Shown here one piece after another: positions 10,991 through 19,270 of a DNA stretch of 27,596 bases. Each line of letters opens with the position of its first letter. Positions within the stretch are counted from its first letter, which is position 1. The translations under genes and the position numbers were made by a program. The DNA lies in NCBI GenBank assembly GCA_013115145.1, contig JAAPAO010000492.1, positions 1 to 27,596 of the forward strand. Direction: 5' to 3'. The notes beneath the pieces were generated by a model. The model was not told where the DNA came from. It did no database searches and saw only the letters and a list, made by a program, of their open reading frames with translations. This DNA is from Perkinsus chesapeaki (taxonomy: Eukaryota > Perkinsozoa > Perkinsida > Perkinsidae).

Positions 10991-11559
10991 ATGTCTTCGT
11001 CCATATCAGATGACCCTTCAACATCATTAACTCTTGAAAGTCGGCGGCACAGCCATCTCGGCGCCATCTCGTCCCCTCTGCCCACTATGGCCGTAAAAGA
11101 CTTGGAAATCGCTGATGAATATCTCAGGTATGCGTAAAACCGCAAAGACTCTTGGCAACATATCCCCCTCAGGCGACTGAAATCCGGCAAGCCTTTAGCT
11201 CTCTTTCTCGATGGAGAGAGTAGTGTTTGCTCAAAAGGGGAAGTCAAATGCTCTGGACGGTACATCAAACGATCCAGGTTCGATCCCCCCCATGTCCTCT
11301 TTTTAGGCCGCCTCCTTCCACCAGGCATAAAGGCCGATCCACCTTGACACTTGACGTTGAGACCATTAACGATAGGATAACGCATGCTCGTAAAATGGGA
11401 TTGCTAAACCCCAAGCCCGGCTCAGATGCTACACACGATGTGCATGTAAGAAGAAGTTACTTGCTCCCCGCAGTACCTTCCACTTTATTACAGCAGGGCG
11501 TGTTTCTTATTCCACTTCTGAAATTGATCTCTCACTCGAGAGGCAATAAAACTCGGTAG
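10991..11559 (+). CDS. Unknown 142-residue protein, the clear plus-strand gene
   Basis: Four exons (10991-11127, 11173-11259, 11307-11445 and 11494-11559) join in frame to 429 nt, 142 residues plus TAG. Introns are 45, 47 and 48 nt, each GT...AG. The N-terminus is Ser-rich (MSSSISDDPSTSLTLESRRH), followed by a helical stretch (MAVKDLEIADEYLRRLKSGK) and a basic part (RHKGRSTLTLDVETINDR). The second intron contains a tRNA-type T-arm. The last intron is also open if unspliced, giving 158 residues. No family recognised. Its last exon overlaps the 3' end of the minus-strand gene that stops at 11532 by 28 nt. Confidence 0.65.
11260..11306 (+). other. 47-nt intron carrying a tRNA T-arm/B-box
   Basis: It begins GTACATC and ends CTTTTTAG. 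The centre, CCAGGTTCGATCCCC (11274-11288), matches the pol III B-box. It splits the codon CG|G and keeps the frame. It is in the plus-strand gene, sense orientation, with spacing almost identical to the 7145-7189 intron. Confidence 0.8.
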
Positions 11560-12140
11560 GCTTGTAACTGCTGAAGTTCACCGAAATTTCTGGAAATTCT
11601 TTCGAAATCTGCAACTATTAGTTCATCCAGCTCTGCCGCCCAAGCAAAGCTACTCAGTTTGCCTCTGACCTCCGAATCGCCTATTGCGGTCCGAGAAACT
11701 AAAGCGTGCAAGAATGATGATGCCGAGGACGCGTTCCCTGAAGCGACTCCGCAGCCTGCCTCTGATTTTGCCGCTTTCAGCTCAACAGCAGGATTCCACG
11801 TACCGATACGTCCCGTAGTGTCACACCGAATCTAGCAACGCCGATAAGCTCCTTGGACGTTTCGCTATGGGTAAGCCCTAATTTGGGAATTGCCATGCCC
11901 GGTGCCATCAGATGCCAGTTGACTCTAAAATTGTACGATTTTTGTGGGGATGGATTCCTCTCGGCAGCTACAGGCTCACGTTTTATCCCGCTGGCAAACC
12001 AACTACGTAAGGCACTACTCCTCCAGAATCCACTACCTACGATTCAGGCCAGTGGTTCTGAGCCCAGATGGATGGCAGCAATGCGAGGGAGCAGGAGGAG
12101 GAGGGGCTAGTGCGTCGAACGGGCTAATGGTGAGGCTGTA
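11532..12140 (-). CDS. Unknown protein, Ser/Ala-rich with helical C-terminus
   Basis: Two exons are solid: 11924-11800 and 11761-11532, joined by a 38-nt intron (GTGGAATCC...AAATCAG) in frame. They read from VNWHLMAPGMAIPKLGL through SKELIGVARFGVTLRD and GNASSASSFLHALVSRT to LDELIVADFERISRNFGEL, with the stop at 11532-11534. Upstream, a proline-rich segment (FDALAPPPPPAPSH, about 12120-12080) is probably an earlier exon, but the connection and start are not resolved. The C-terminal acidic helical stretch suggests a structured domain. No family recognised. It is convergent with the plus-strand gene, and the coding ends overlap by 28 nt. Confidence 0.55.
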
Positions 12141-12530
12141 TCATAATCGGGTTTTGGGTTTCCGGGTTATCATTGGGAATATATTTTCCTTGAGCTTGGT
12201 TATTCTTGATATCCGTTTTTATTTGTAGTGATATAGAGGTTTTTGTGTTTCAGACCAGCAGTGTGTTTAGCAAGAACAGTGGTGGCAATCGGCAATCGAG
12301 TCGGAGTGTGTGGTCTCGACATGCAAGCCGGCTAATCCTTGCTGTAACCTAAGATACTTTTCAGCTCAACATATTCTCTCATTCAGGTATCAGAAAGCTA
12401 TCCATCATTCGGGATTGACCGGCTTAGCACCTCCGGCGTCCCAGCGGAGTTCTATCGGGATGACACCGTCAAATTCATACTCCGTCGACGACCATTGTCA
12501 CTATCACCCCAAACAGTTCTTGGCGTCCCT
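12141..12530. other. Intergenic or unresolved minus-strand exons
   Basis: A minus-strand run reading EYEFDGVIPIELRWDAGG (about 12485-12430) looks coding and may be an extra exon of the gene ending near 12531. The third copy of ATGACACCGTCA (12460-12471) falls inside this run. Otherwise nothing recognisable. Confidence 0.3.
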
Positions 12531-12917
12531 CTAATATCGGCGGTGTGGGCCTTCATGGCGTAAAAACACGATCGAATGCTTCCTCGGATGTTCCCCTTTC
12601 TTCAGCACTATGGTTTGGCCCCAAATCGTATCGGTACCGCGGGCCTTCAGTGTAAGGGAGTCGGTGCTTGGCATATGGCTGACGTTGTTGTTCATTTGGC
12701 TAGCGCTGTGCTTGTTTCATATTTTCCTTTTGCGACCGGTAGGAAGGGGACAGGCTATTGTGTGCTAAAAGCTCTTCTTTAGTGGCAAATTGTGTGTAGT
12801 AGTGGTCGTAGAATCGTGATGGAGGCACGATGGAAGTCATCGGCACGGCGAGTGATGCAGATGTTGAACGATCCCCCAGCTGTGCCCGAGCCGGGGAAGC
12901 CACCTCTGTGCTCGCCT
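12531..12917 (-). CDS. Unknown protein, at least two exons
   Basis: The first exon, entered after a GGCAG acceptor at 12918, encodes TEVASPARAQLGDRSTSAS and, after ATG 12840, MTSIVPPSRFYDHYYTQF then ATKEELLAHN. A second segment reads MPSTDSLTLKARGTDTIWGQ then TIVLKKGEHPRKHSIVF and stops at 12531-12533. A 39-nt GT-AG segment just before the stop could extend the frame. The join between the two segments (about 12760-12700) is not resolved. The basic second half and hydrophobic strands are clear, but I recognise no family. The leader carries a tRNA-like element in antisense. Confidence 0.45.
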
Positions 12918-13008
12918 CTGCCACGTGATGATTTACGCCAGGTAGGTTTCGCCGGTAGCCCTCCTTCGAATAGACATCATCAGCGCAGGTTCAATCCCTG
13001 GCACCTAC
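12918..13008 (-). other. tRNA-like element (antisense) with intron-like ends, 91 nt
   Basis: On the plus strand 12942-13009 looks like a tRNA: GTAGGT at 12942-12947 pairs with ACCTAC at 13003-13008, and a B-box AGGTTCAATCC lies at 12987-12997 in a T-stem with four pairs. No good A-box is seen and the body is about 67 nt, so it is probably not a working tRNA. Read on the minus strand it starts GTAGGTGCC and reaches GTGGCAG at 12918, just before the coding segment of the 12.5 kb gene. It may be a leader intron, or an outron if the gene is trans-spliced. Confidence 0.55.
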
Positions 13009-13009
13009 T

Positions 13010-13468
13010 ATTATTGTTACATTTATATTTATTTGTCTAATGGTTGGTTGTATAATGACATTGGTCATGTAAAATAGTGTTGCCAGTCATTCATACTTAG
13101 CTCTCAAGTGTTAGGTATAAAACTTGTGTCGAATGTGGTGGATGCGCTCCGGCTCTTCACAAAGTTAATATCATCTATCCTGATCCGTCTTGTTACGATT
13201 ACTATATAAGTTGGGTACCCGGCGCCCATGTGGAGACCCCAGCCTTCGCACCGAATACGTCGGTGCTGCCCATCTTTACCCTTGTAAGTCTGCCGGAACG
13301 GGACTCTTATCTGATACTTTTCGCGGGGCGCATTTTATAAGTTAGAACCGCCGGATGAAGCAGAATTCTACATTTGGCATTTTTCCCGTCTATATTTAAT
13401 GCATATAGTGATATTATATTTGTATAGATATTATTCATCTTTTCGTTAAGTGAGGTGATCTGGAATTC
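13010..13468. other. AT-rich intergenic stretch
   Basis: No coding segment or RNA gene seen. It includes strongly AT-rich parts near 13010-13035 and 13395-13440 and lies between the 3' end of the 13.5 kb gene and the leader of the 12.5 kb gene. Confidence 0.5.
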
Positions 13469-13985
13469 TTAAAATGAGAACTGAATCGATAAACCTTTTT
13501 CACCGGTGAAATATCTGTCAGCTGCCGTCAACTGTTCAGCACTGTGATTCCCTCCTGGCATAAATCTTGCCAAATTTTGTAAAACTTCCTCAAAAGTTTT
13601 TTGCCTGCCAACATCAGTAAAACGTTCAGCATAGTTCAACAACCCTAACCGTGTCACGCATCCGATCGCTATCTTTTTGGTGTATTTCCTTCGATTCGGC
13701 CAAGTCGGATGGCTTAGAAAAACTGGACAGATTACCAACATCAAATGTAATCGAGTGAACCTGTCGATCCTTCGCTTTCAATCAGTGTGAGAATATCTGC
13801 TCGGCTTCCTCGACCGCTCTCGGTATTGTCAGCTGGCCTTATACGGTTCATAAAGCGTGTTTTTCATCTTTCTCTCAAGCTCGACTATATATGTAGCCAG
13901 CCGGCCACGTTGAGGTTTTCCTATATTGAGAGTCTCAATTCTTGTAGCTCAGCAGCTTTTGGGTGTCCGCAGCAACGCTTTTATA
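13469..13985 (-). CDS. Unknown multi-exon protein
   Basis: Coding-like minus-strand pieces follow each other: KSVAADTQKLLSYKN (about 13980-13935), VELERKMKNTLYEPYK (about 13883-13836), SITFDVGNLSSFSKPSDLAE then SKEIHQKDSDRMRDTVR (about 13758-13645), and TFEEVLQNLARFMPGGN then AEQLTAADRYFTGEKG ending at TAA 13469. Several 39-48 nt GT-AG joins are possible, but I could not fix one that keeps all pieces in one frame. The protein would be helical and charged. No family recognised. Confidence 0.45.
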
Positions 13986-14631
13986 TATTGTACGAGGACG
14001 ATGAATTATTTTAAAATATAAAGTCGAGTGAATATCGCACCATCTTAGTATGGTAATTATCATCCTCGTAAGGAGGATTTCTTCGAGGATCGCCGTGTTC
14101 AGAATTACCGCACCTTCCGCAATGTAATTGTTCCTCTTTTTCAGAAACCACGGTGAAGCAACGAGTTTTGATAATCAAGCAACTACAGCTGCTCAGCTTG
14201 CAAGTGCTTGTCCTACTATGATATAGTATATTTCACCAGTGACATTACAGAGCCCCTTCTTACCATACTTCAGCTACTTGCGTCGATTAATCAGTCTTAT
14301 GGTCCCGCATATATTCGGGGAAGGTCGGAATCGAACACATCGCCTTCGTTGCCCAGATTTGAACCCCCATGTGGTTGGAAACCTTCCGAAATCTACGCAA
14401 CACTCCGATCAACCGAGTTTGCTGTTGTCTGCGATAATCGTTTCACTGAAGAATTATCCCATTCCTGGAAGGAGCAATTTTCATTGCTGAATTTTCGCTA
14501 CCAATTTCCGGCCAGTTCGCTGCAACCTCAGTCGTCCTGGTAGCGGTCGTGGTAGTGTTCTCAATCACCCATCATTGACAAATAAAGCCGATGAGATAGA
14601 AACGTACGTTGGTAGATGAAGCCAGCAGGAC
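13986..14631. other. Intergenic stretch with tRNA-like sequence
   Basis: It lies between the KRI1 stop and the 13.5 kb gene. Apart from the double T-arm element near 14321-14398 I see no supported gene. Short open runs on both strands lack family likeness. Confidence 0.45.
14321..14398 (-). other. tRNA-like element with two B-box/T-arm motifs
   Basis: On the minus strand two B-box-like motifs follow each other: GGGGTTCAAATCT (about 14368-14356) and GTGTTCGATTCCGACC (about 14338-14323). GTTGC before the first and GCAAC after it could pair like an acceptor stem. No full cloverleaf fits, so it is a degenerate or tandem element. It may be a relative of the tRNA-like introns; here no splice role can be shown. 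Confidence 0.5.
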
Positions 14632-17600
14632 TCATCTTCTCTTTGTCCCTCCGGCCTTCTGTATCTTTCTCTTGGATATCCCATAGGCCTCCGCTCTCGA
14701 CGCCACAGCGGCCGCTCCTTCTCCCTTTCCCTTCCCTTTGCCCTTCCCGCCTTTGCCCTTTCCTTGCTCTTTAAAACCCCCACTGGGCTCCCGCTTGGTC
14801 TCTCGCGGTCCCTCGTCAAGATAGGGTGCATACAGCTTCAAGGAGGCTATTTGATTCAGCTCCTTGTCGCTTTTACTGATGATGTCCTCAGCGTTCAAGT
14901 TGTGGATAGAGCCAGGCTCCACTTTACGGTATTTAAACCGAGTCGGCAAGTCGCCTAAAAAATCATCGCAAAGTTTTTCTACCAAACTTCGTACCGATCA
15001 TGTCTTCGAAATCCATCTCGTACTCCTCCTCCTTCTCTTTACTCAACATCTGTTCGACCCCAGTGGGGGGCTCGCAGCCATCCGGGACTCTGGACTTCAC
15101 AAAGGCGTGTCGGTGAGTGGTGTTCTTATGGCAAGGTTGACAGAGGGCATAGTCTTCGCATTGCTGATGGAAAACCAGTGAAAAATCGTCACCGAAAAAG
15201 AGACATTTTTTGTGACATTCTGGGGGTTGATTCTTTATCGAATTGTTTGAGAGGCGCGATCCGAGGGGGGATGTCAACCTAAACCGATGGATGCCCGAAA
15301 CCCATTTCGAGTGCTCTGAGGAATCCTGTCGAGTTGCTCGAATTTAATGTATCCATTCGGATGTATTATAATATATATCTTATCTTTAACACCCCAACAG
15401 GAGGGATACGAAATAGAATATACAATCGAATGATTGATAATACCACATTTGACAGTTTCATAATCCCTCTCCCTCACCTTGCACTGGAAGAGCCTCTTCC
15501 CGGGCAGTATAGGCTTCTGGCATCCATCACATAACCACCACTCATGCTCATCATCCTGCTCCTCTCGCTCAGCCTCATCCTGTGCTTCAAGTCCGTCCCA
15601 TTGACCCCATTGAGTGGACTCATCGTTGGCAAATCCAGCGGTGCTCTCCGCATCGGGAACGTCTTCTGGCGTGGGAGCCTCGACGCTCTCGGCAGACTCT
15701 TCCTGGTCATCGTATCTGGACCAAGATTCCCCAGTTAATCGATCGACCTACGAGTGCTACCCTTCGCCCAGGACGGTCTCTCGCATCAGCTTGTCATGGG
15801 CCTGCGGGTCCCACTCACCATCGAGCAGCTTCTCGCCGCTCTCAGAAATCTTTGGCACGGAGCTCCCGGTGACCTGAGCAGTTCGAAGACGCCCTTAGGC
15901 CTCTGGAAGGGTTGGACAGTATTCAGCTATGAATATTTCCTCTTGGGACCAAAAAGTGTTTCTAATCCCCAGATATACCGAAAAAAAATGTAAAAAGTAA
16001 AAGTATCTATCTGGCTTAAAAGTATGTTCCCAGCAGAGCAAGAGGGCATACAATCTGATGCTTCTTTGGGACTCCTTGTTTGACAGGACGAGCAGGAAGA
16101 GGAAGACATGTTGAGTGAATTCCTTTTGGGATCAACATCAAATGTTGTGGCGGGAAAAGTTAACTTCCCGAAACCAGAGTTCGAAGCTCTCACTGAATTT
16201 CCCAAGAATATTCCACCTTCGGTAACCTCGCCAGCAGTAGAATCGTTATCCGTTCGCCCCAACTACTAAAAGTGCCCCTCCTAGCTCCAGCGAGCTCCAT
16301 AGGCTACCGACTCGCGGAAATGAAAGAGAATCATTCCTCTCCATTACGGACAACCACTTATCTCCCCATGCCTTCGCTTGCCCTCGCTCAACCCAGCCAG
16401 ACCTACCTTAGCGATGACCTCGAGGCGCCGCTGAATTTCCTGCCGCTTAAGATTTTTCAATCTCTTCAACTCCTCGGCGCGTTTCGCTTTCTCCTCGGCC
16501 TTCCGAGCTTCCTTCTCCTGCCTCTTCCTCTTCCGTTTATCATCCTTCACTCTGACACTATCGTTCACCTGACCCGCAGCAGCACCCAATCGACCAGGAA
16601 CTTGATACCGTTCTATTACATTACGACTGTGGCCGACAAGACTGGCTCCTTTTTCCTCTTCGAATCTAATAACGAATAAAGTTCGAGACCACCAATCTGT
16701 GATCAGCCGATTCGGAACGGCTCAGTTCGACGATTCTAGGGGATCTGGGTGGGCTCACCGGAAGTTGTATTCGCGCTCGAAGTCATCCTCTCGATCGAGT
16801 TCATCATCAGAGCCGTCAGAACTATACTCGTTCGGCTGCATGGATTGCTTCTCCAGCCAACCTGACCAGGATAAATGGCCCAGTGGTATGCGTCACATTT
16901 CCAGATCTAAAGGTATCTGGTTCGAATCCCCCATCGGTTACCTTTGTTCATAATGTAATCTCTCAAGAACGCGTCATCATTGTCCAGTTTATTCTCTCCT
17001 CCCTCGTCTGTGTCACGGAAGTATCTACCCTGTCGACTGAAATCCACAGCAGCTCAAACCTCGCCGACCTCTCCATCAGGATCTGCTCGTTCCCCTCATT
17101 GGCAGCCTTCGCCAATTGACCCCGCTCCCACTTTTTATACTCTCGATCCTAACACAGCGACACTGGCCAACTCCGCAGGAGGTTGCTGCGTTGAAGCTCG
17201 CCCACACTCGCATTATTCCTTTACTGTATCATTTATAGTAAGCCCCATTAAGACCGGCTCAAAACTTGCAAAAATCCAAAATGTAGAGGACAGGGGTTAA
17301 GGAGAGCGAATAGCCGATCATTGGCAAAACCAATACGACTCACCTCTTCATCCTGCTCCTCGGCCGTCTTACCCCTAACCACGAGGAAGTCATCATCGCT
17401 GTCGGCGGCGCTCTCAGAATCTTCATCGACCCCCATAGCATCCATCAAGGCCCGACGGGCGTCCTCTCCGGCCTGCCTGGAAGTCTGGGCAACCTGAACT
17501 CCAGTAGCTATTAACCGCTCACAAGGAACAGAGATAATTATCAAAATGGAAAATAGCAACGGCAAAAGTTACACTCGAAATCAAAATATCTTTCATATCA

Positions 17601-18198
17601 ATACATACAGTAAAATTAAACGACACTGACTTCCCCACGACGGATGGATGATATCTACAAGAGTTATGGTCGTCAAACCCACTCCATCTGCCACATCAGC
17701 AGTCGCGGAGCAATCTCGCCGAGGGAATTCACGGTGGCAAGACCGTGAAAGCTACCTTTTGCTCTTCCTCATCGTCATCATCAACAGCGGCCTCGGCGCC
17801 CTCCTCGAGGAGACGCTTCCTCATCAGCTCCTTATGAGTGAGCTTCTTCTCCCTTTTCTTTCTCTTACCGGCATCTAGAGAAAAAAGTAAAAAGCCCACC
17901 CCGGGAATAGAACCTGCGCCCTTTCGGACTACAGAGTAAAACCCTATCCACTACACCAAACTCACTTTCTACAACAAAGTCGTCATCTTTAAAGACAGGT
18001 TCCTTGGTCTCCTTCAGTGTCGGATCATGACTCTTGATGCGGTTCAACGTGTCCATAATTTTCTTCTCGACCCCCTCCGTCAGCATCTCCGCATCCGAGT
18101 CCTCATCGGACGACGAGGAGCTCGATTCATCCTCATCTAAAAGGAGGACAGAAGAATCGAGCCTACCACCAAGCAGCTAATCAACTCTTCAAATCCAT
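14632..18198 (-). CDS. KRI1: KRI1 family ribosome-biogenesis protein with inserted ZZ zinc finger
   Basis: KRI1 acts in the nucleolus in 40S/small-subunit assembly (family knowledge). Family landmarks appear in order: acidic Ser-rich start, KKIMDTLNRIKSHDP, KKLTHKELMRKRLLEEG, DDAFLRDYIMNKGWLEKQ, FEREYNFRFEEEKG, KRAEELKRLKNLKRQEI, LLDGEWDPQAHDKLMRE, then the C-terminal KRI1 domain with MDFEDMIGDLPTRFKYRKVE and KSDKELNQIASLKLYAPY, a (GK)n tail and the stop at 14632-14634. Well-supported exon edges: 18136-17966, 17874-17756, 17507-17344, 16861-16759, 16665-16407 and about 15000 to 14632, where a 40-nt intron falls inside the GDLP codon. Between the DPQAHD motif and the C-terminal domain lies a ZZ-type finger (WLCDGCQKPILPG ... 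FQCKQCEDYALCQPCHK ... THRHAF). The start at 18198 (MDLK) and the exons at 17343-17000 and 16400-15880 are less certain. Two introns are tRNA-like. Confidence 0.92.
16862..16941 (-). other. 80-nt KRI1 intron that is a complete tRNA-like element in antisense
   Basis: On the plus strand it reads as a tRNA-type sequence with A-box TGGCCCAGTGG (16876-16886) and B-box GGTTCGAATCC (16919-16929), both exact to consensus. On the coding strand it starts GTAACCGATGG and ends CCTGGTCAG. Splicing gives AAC AAA G|GT TGG CTG, restoring the conserved KRI1 motif FLRDYIMNKGW. A strong cloverleaf is not obvious, since T-stem pairing is partial. Confidence 0.85.
17728..17749 (-). repeat. Hairpin just inside a KRI1 intron donor
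   Basis: TTCACGGT and ACCGTGAA are perfect complements around a 6-nt loop. The hairpin begins six nucleotides after the donor at 17755 and could sequester or present the 5' splice site. Confidence 0.6.
17875..17965 (-). other. 91-nt KRI1 intron that is a tRNA-like element in sense
   Basis: The intron starts GTGAGTTTGG, carries A-box TGGTGTAGTGG (17958-17948) and B-box GGTTCTATTCC (17914-17904), then CCGGGGTGGGC, and ends in a pyrimidine-rich tract and CTCTAG. Splicing joins GTA GAA A to AT GCC GGT AAG and keeps the KRI1 frame. The tRNA 5' end coincides with the splice donor. Acceptor-stem pairing is mostly lost, so it is probably not an active tRNA. Confidence 0.88.
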
Positions 18199-18339
18199 TT
18201 TGGGATGTATTCTAATTCCCTCTGGGTGATTGTCTATATCGACAGCAGGTCCTCGCCGGGGATAAGTAACATCTCCCGAAATAGAACAGCGTTTCGAAGA
18301 AGGAATTTGAAGGCACGACGGCAAACATGTGCACTATCA

Positions 18340-19147
18340 TCAACTCAGACACAACCCTCTACTCTGTTCATCTGACGTGCTGACAGTTTCACGGCGCGTG
18401 ACGAATAATGGCCATCTTATCATGTTTTTTTCGTTTGAAACGTAAAACGACGGCTTCCCGCGGACAGCAGGGTCGGTGGAGGGAGAGACCAGTACACCGC
18501 TCAGCCCGTTTGACATTCTCAAAGCCGGCTTCGGAATATTAGTCCCAAACATATCCCGAGACTCCCGATCGGTAAGCAGCGTCTTTTCCGGCGGGAAAAT
18601 TTGAGGACTCCACCAGAAAGGTAACGAAAACCAATCCATAAATTGCTAGTTTAAAGTCGATACTTCAAGTCCAAGAGCTGCGGGATCGACCAGAGGAACT
18701 ACCCCACGTTTCTCCAGTCGGACAACGCTAGGACCAACTGCATGCCTGGATAAGCGAGTAGAAACCTCAATGACATTTGAACTACACGGAACCAAAGGTA
18801 TAATTCTGGCGTATGAAAATCTGAATTTGGACTCCCTAAAAAAGGAAGTCAGCATTCATGCGTCGGTGCTCGCCCGCATAGGTGGACGAGGAAAGACAGT
18901 TTAGAAGAATTTCTCCGACATCACCGACGTTTTATCTTCCCGCCATCGAGGCGCTGCGATAAGAAGATTCGAAGCCCCGCTCAAAAGTACAGCCACCACT
19001 GTCGGCAGCCGCACATCTCCTCACCACCGGCGACCCAGTACTACCGTCCGCCACGTTATCCAACGCCTCCTCCAAGTCCCGGTTTAACTTGGGCATCTCC
19101 TCCTCCTCTTCAGTTTTCCGTTTTTTCGATGAGCTTGTGACGGCCAT
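18340..19147 (-). CDS. Unknown protein(s), Lys/Glu-rich start
   Basis: ATG 19147 begins MAVTSSSKKRKTEEEEEMPK, a nuclear-type basic/acidic start, and continues to a GT donor in GAC G|GTAGTACTG. A 46-nt intron leads to AVLLSGASNLLIAAPRW. A further exon reads SKFRFSYARIIPLVPCSS then NVIEVSTRLSRHAVGPSVV and stops at 18646-18648. Immediately after, ATG 18639 opens a 99-codon frame (FGTNIPKPALRMSNGLSGV, TDPAVRGKPSFYVSNEKN) to 18340; it may be a later exon or a second gene. No domain recognised. The start is 123 nt downstream of the KH gene stop, as expected in a tight one-strand array. Confidence 0.45.
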
Positions 19148-19270
19148 TTCAAGGCGTGATTTGTCTGATGATGCCGATGCCCCCCCACTGTGAACTCAAT
19201 TCCTATTCTTTATATTGTAACACTCGTTCGGAGGAGAGTAAGCAACTACTAGCTCATCTATTTCCTAGTT

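Noticed and set aside
10951-11385. 144-codon minus-strand open frame
   Set aside because: It overlaps the plus-strand gene whose three exon joins are all in frame; the minus reading shows no domain.
14700-14765. (GK)n repeats shared with 5400-5455 as a mobile or satellite repeat
   Set aside because: Both are in-frame glycine-lysine tails of proteins, better explained as low-complexity coding.
16666-16758. 93-nt KRI1 intron as another tRNA-like copy
   Set aside because: The size fits, but only a broken GTTCGACGATTC is present on the plus strand and no A-box is clear, so it was not counted.
18675-18695. GGTCGATCCC as a T-arm
   Set aside because: It lies in a coding segment (GVVPLVDPAALGLE) and lacks one base of the B-box.
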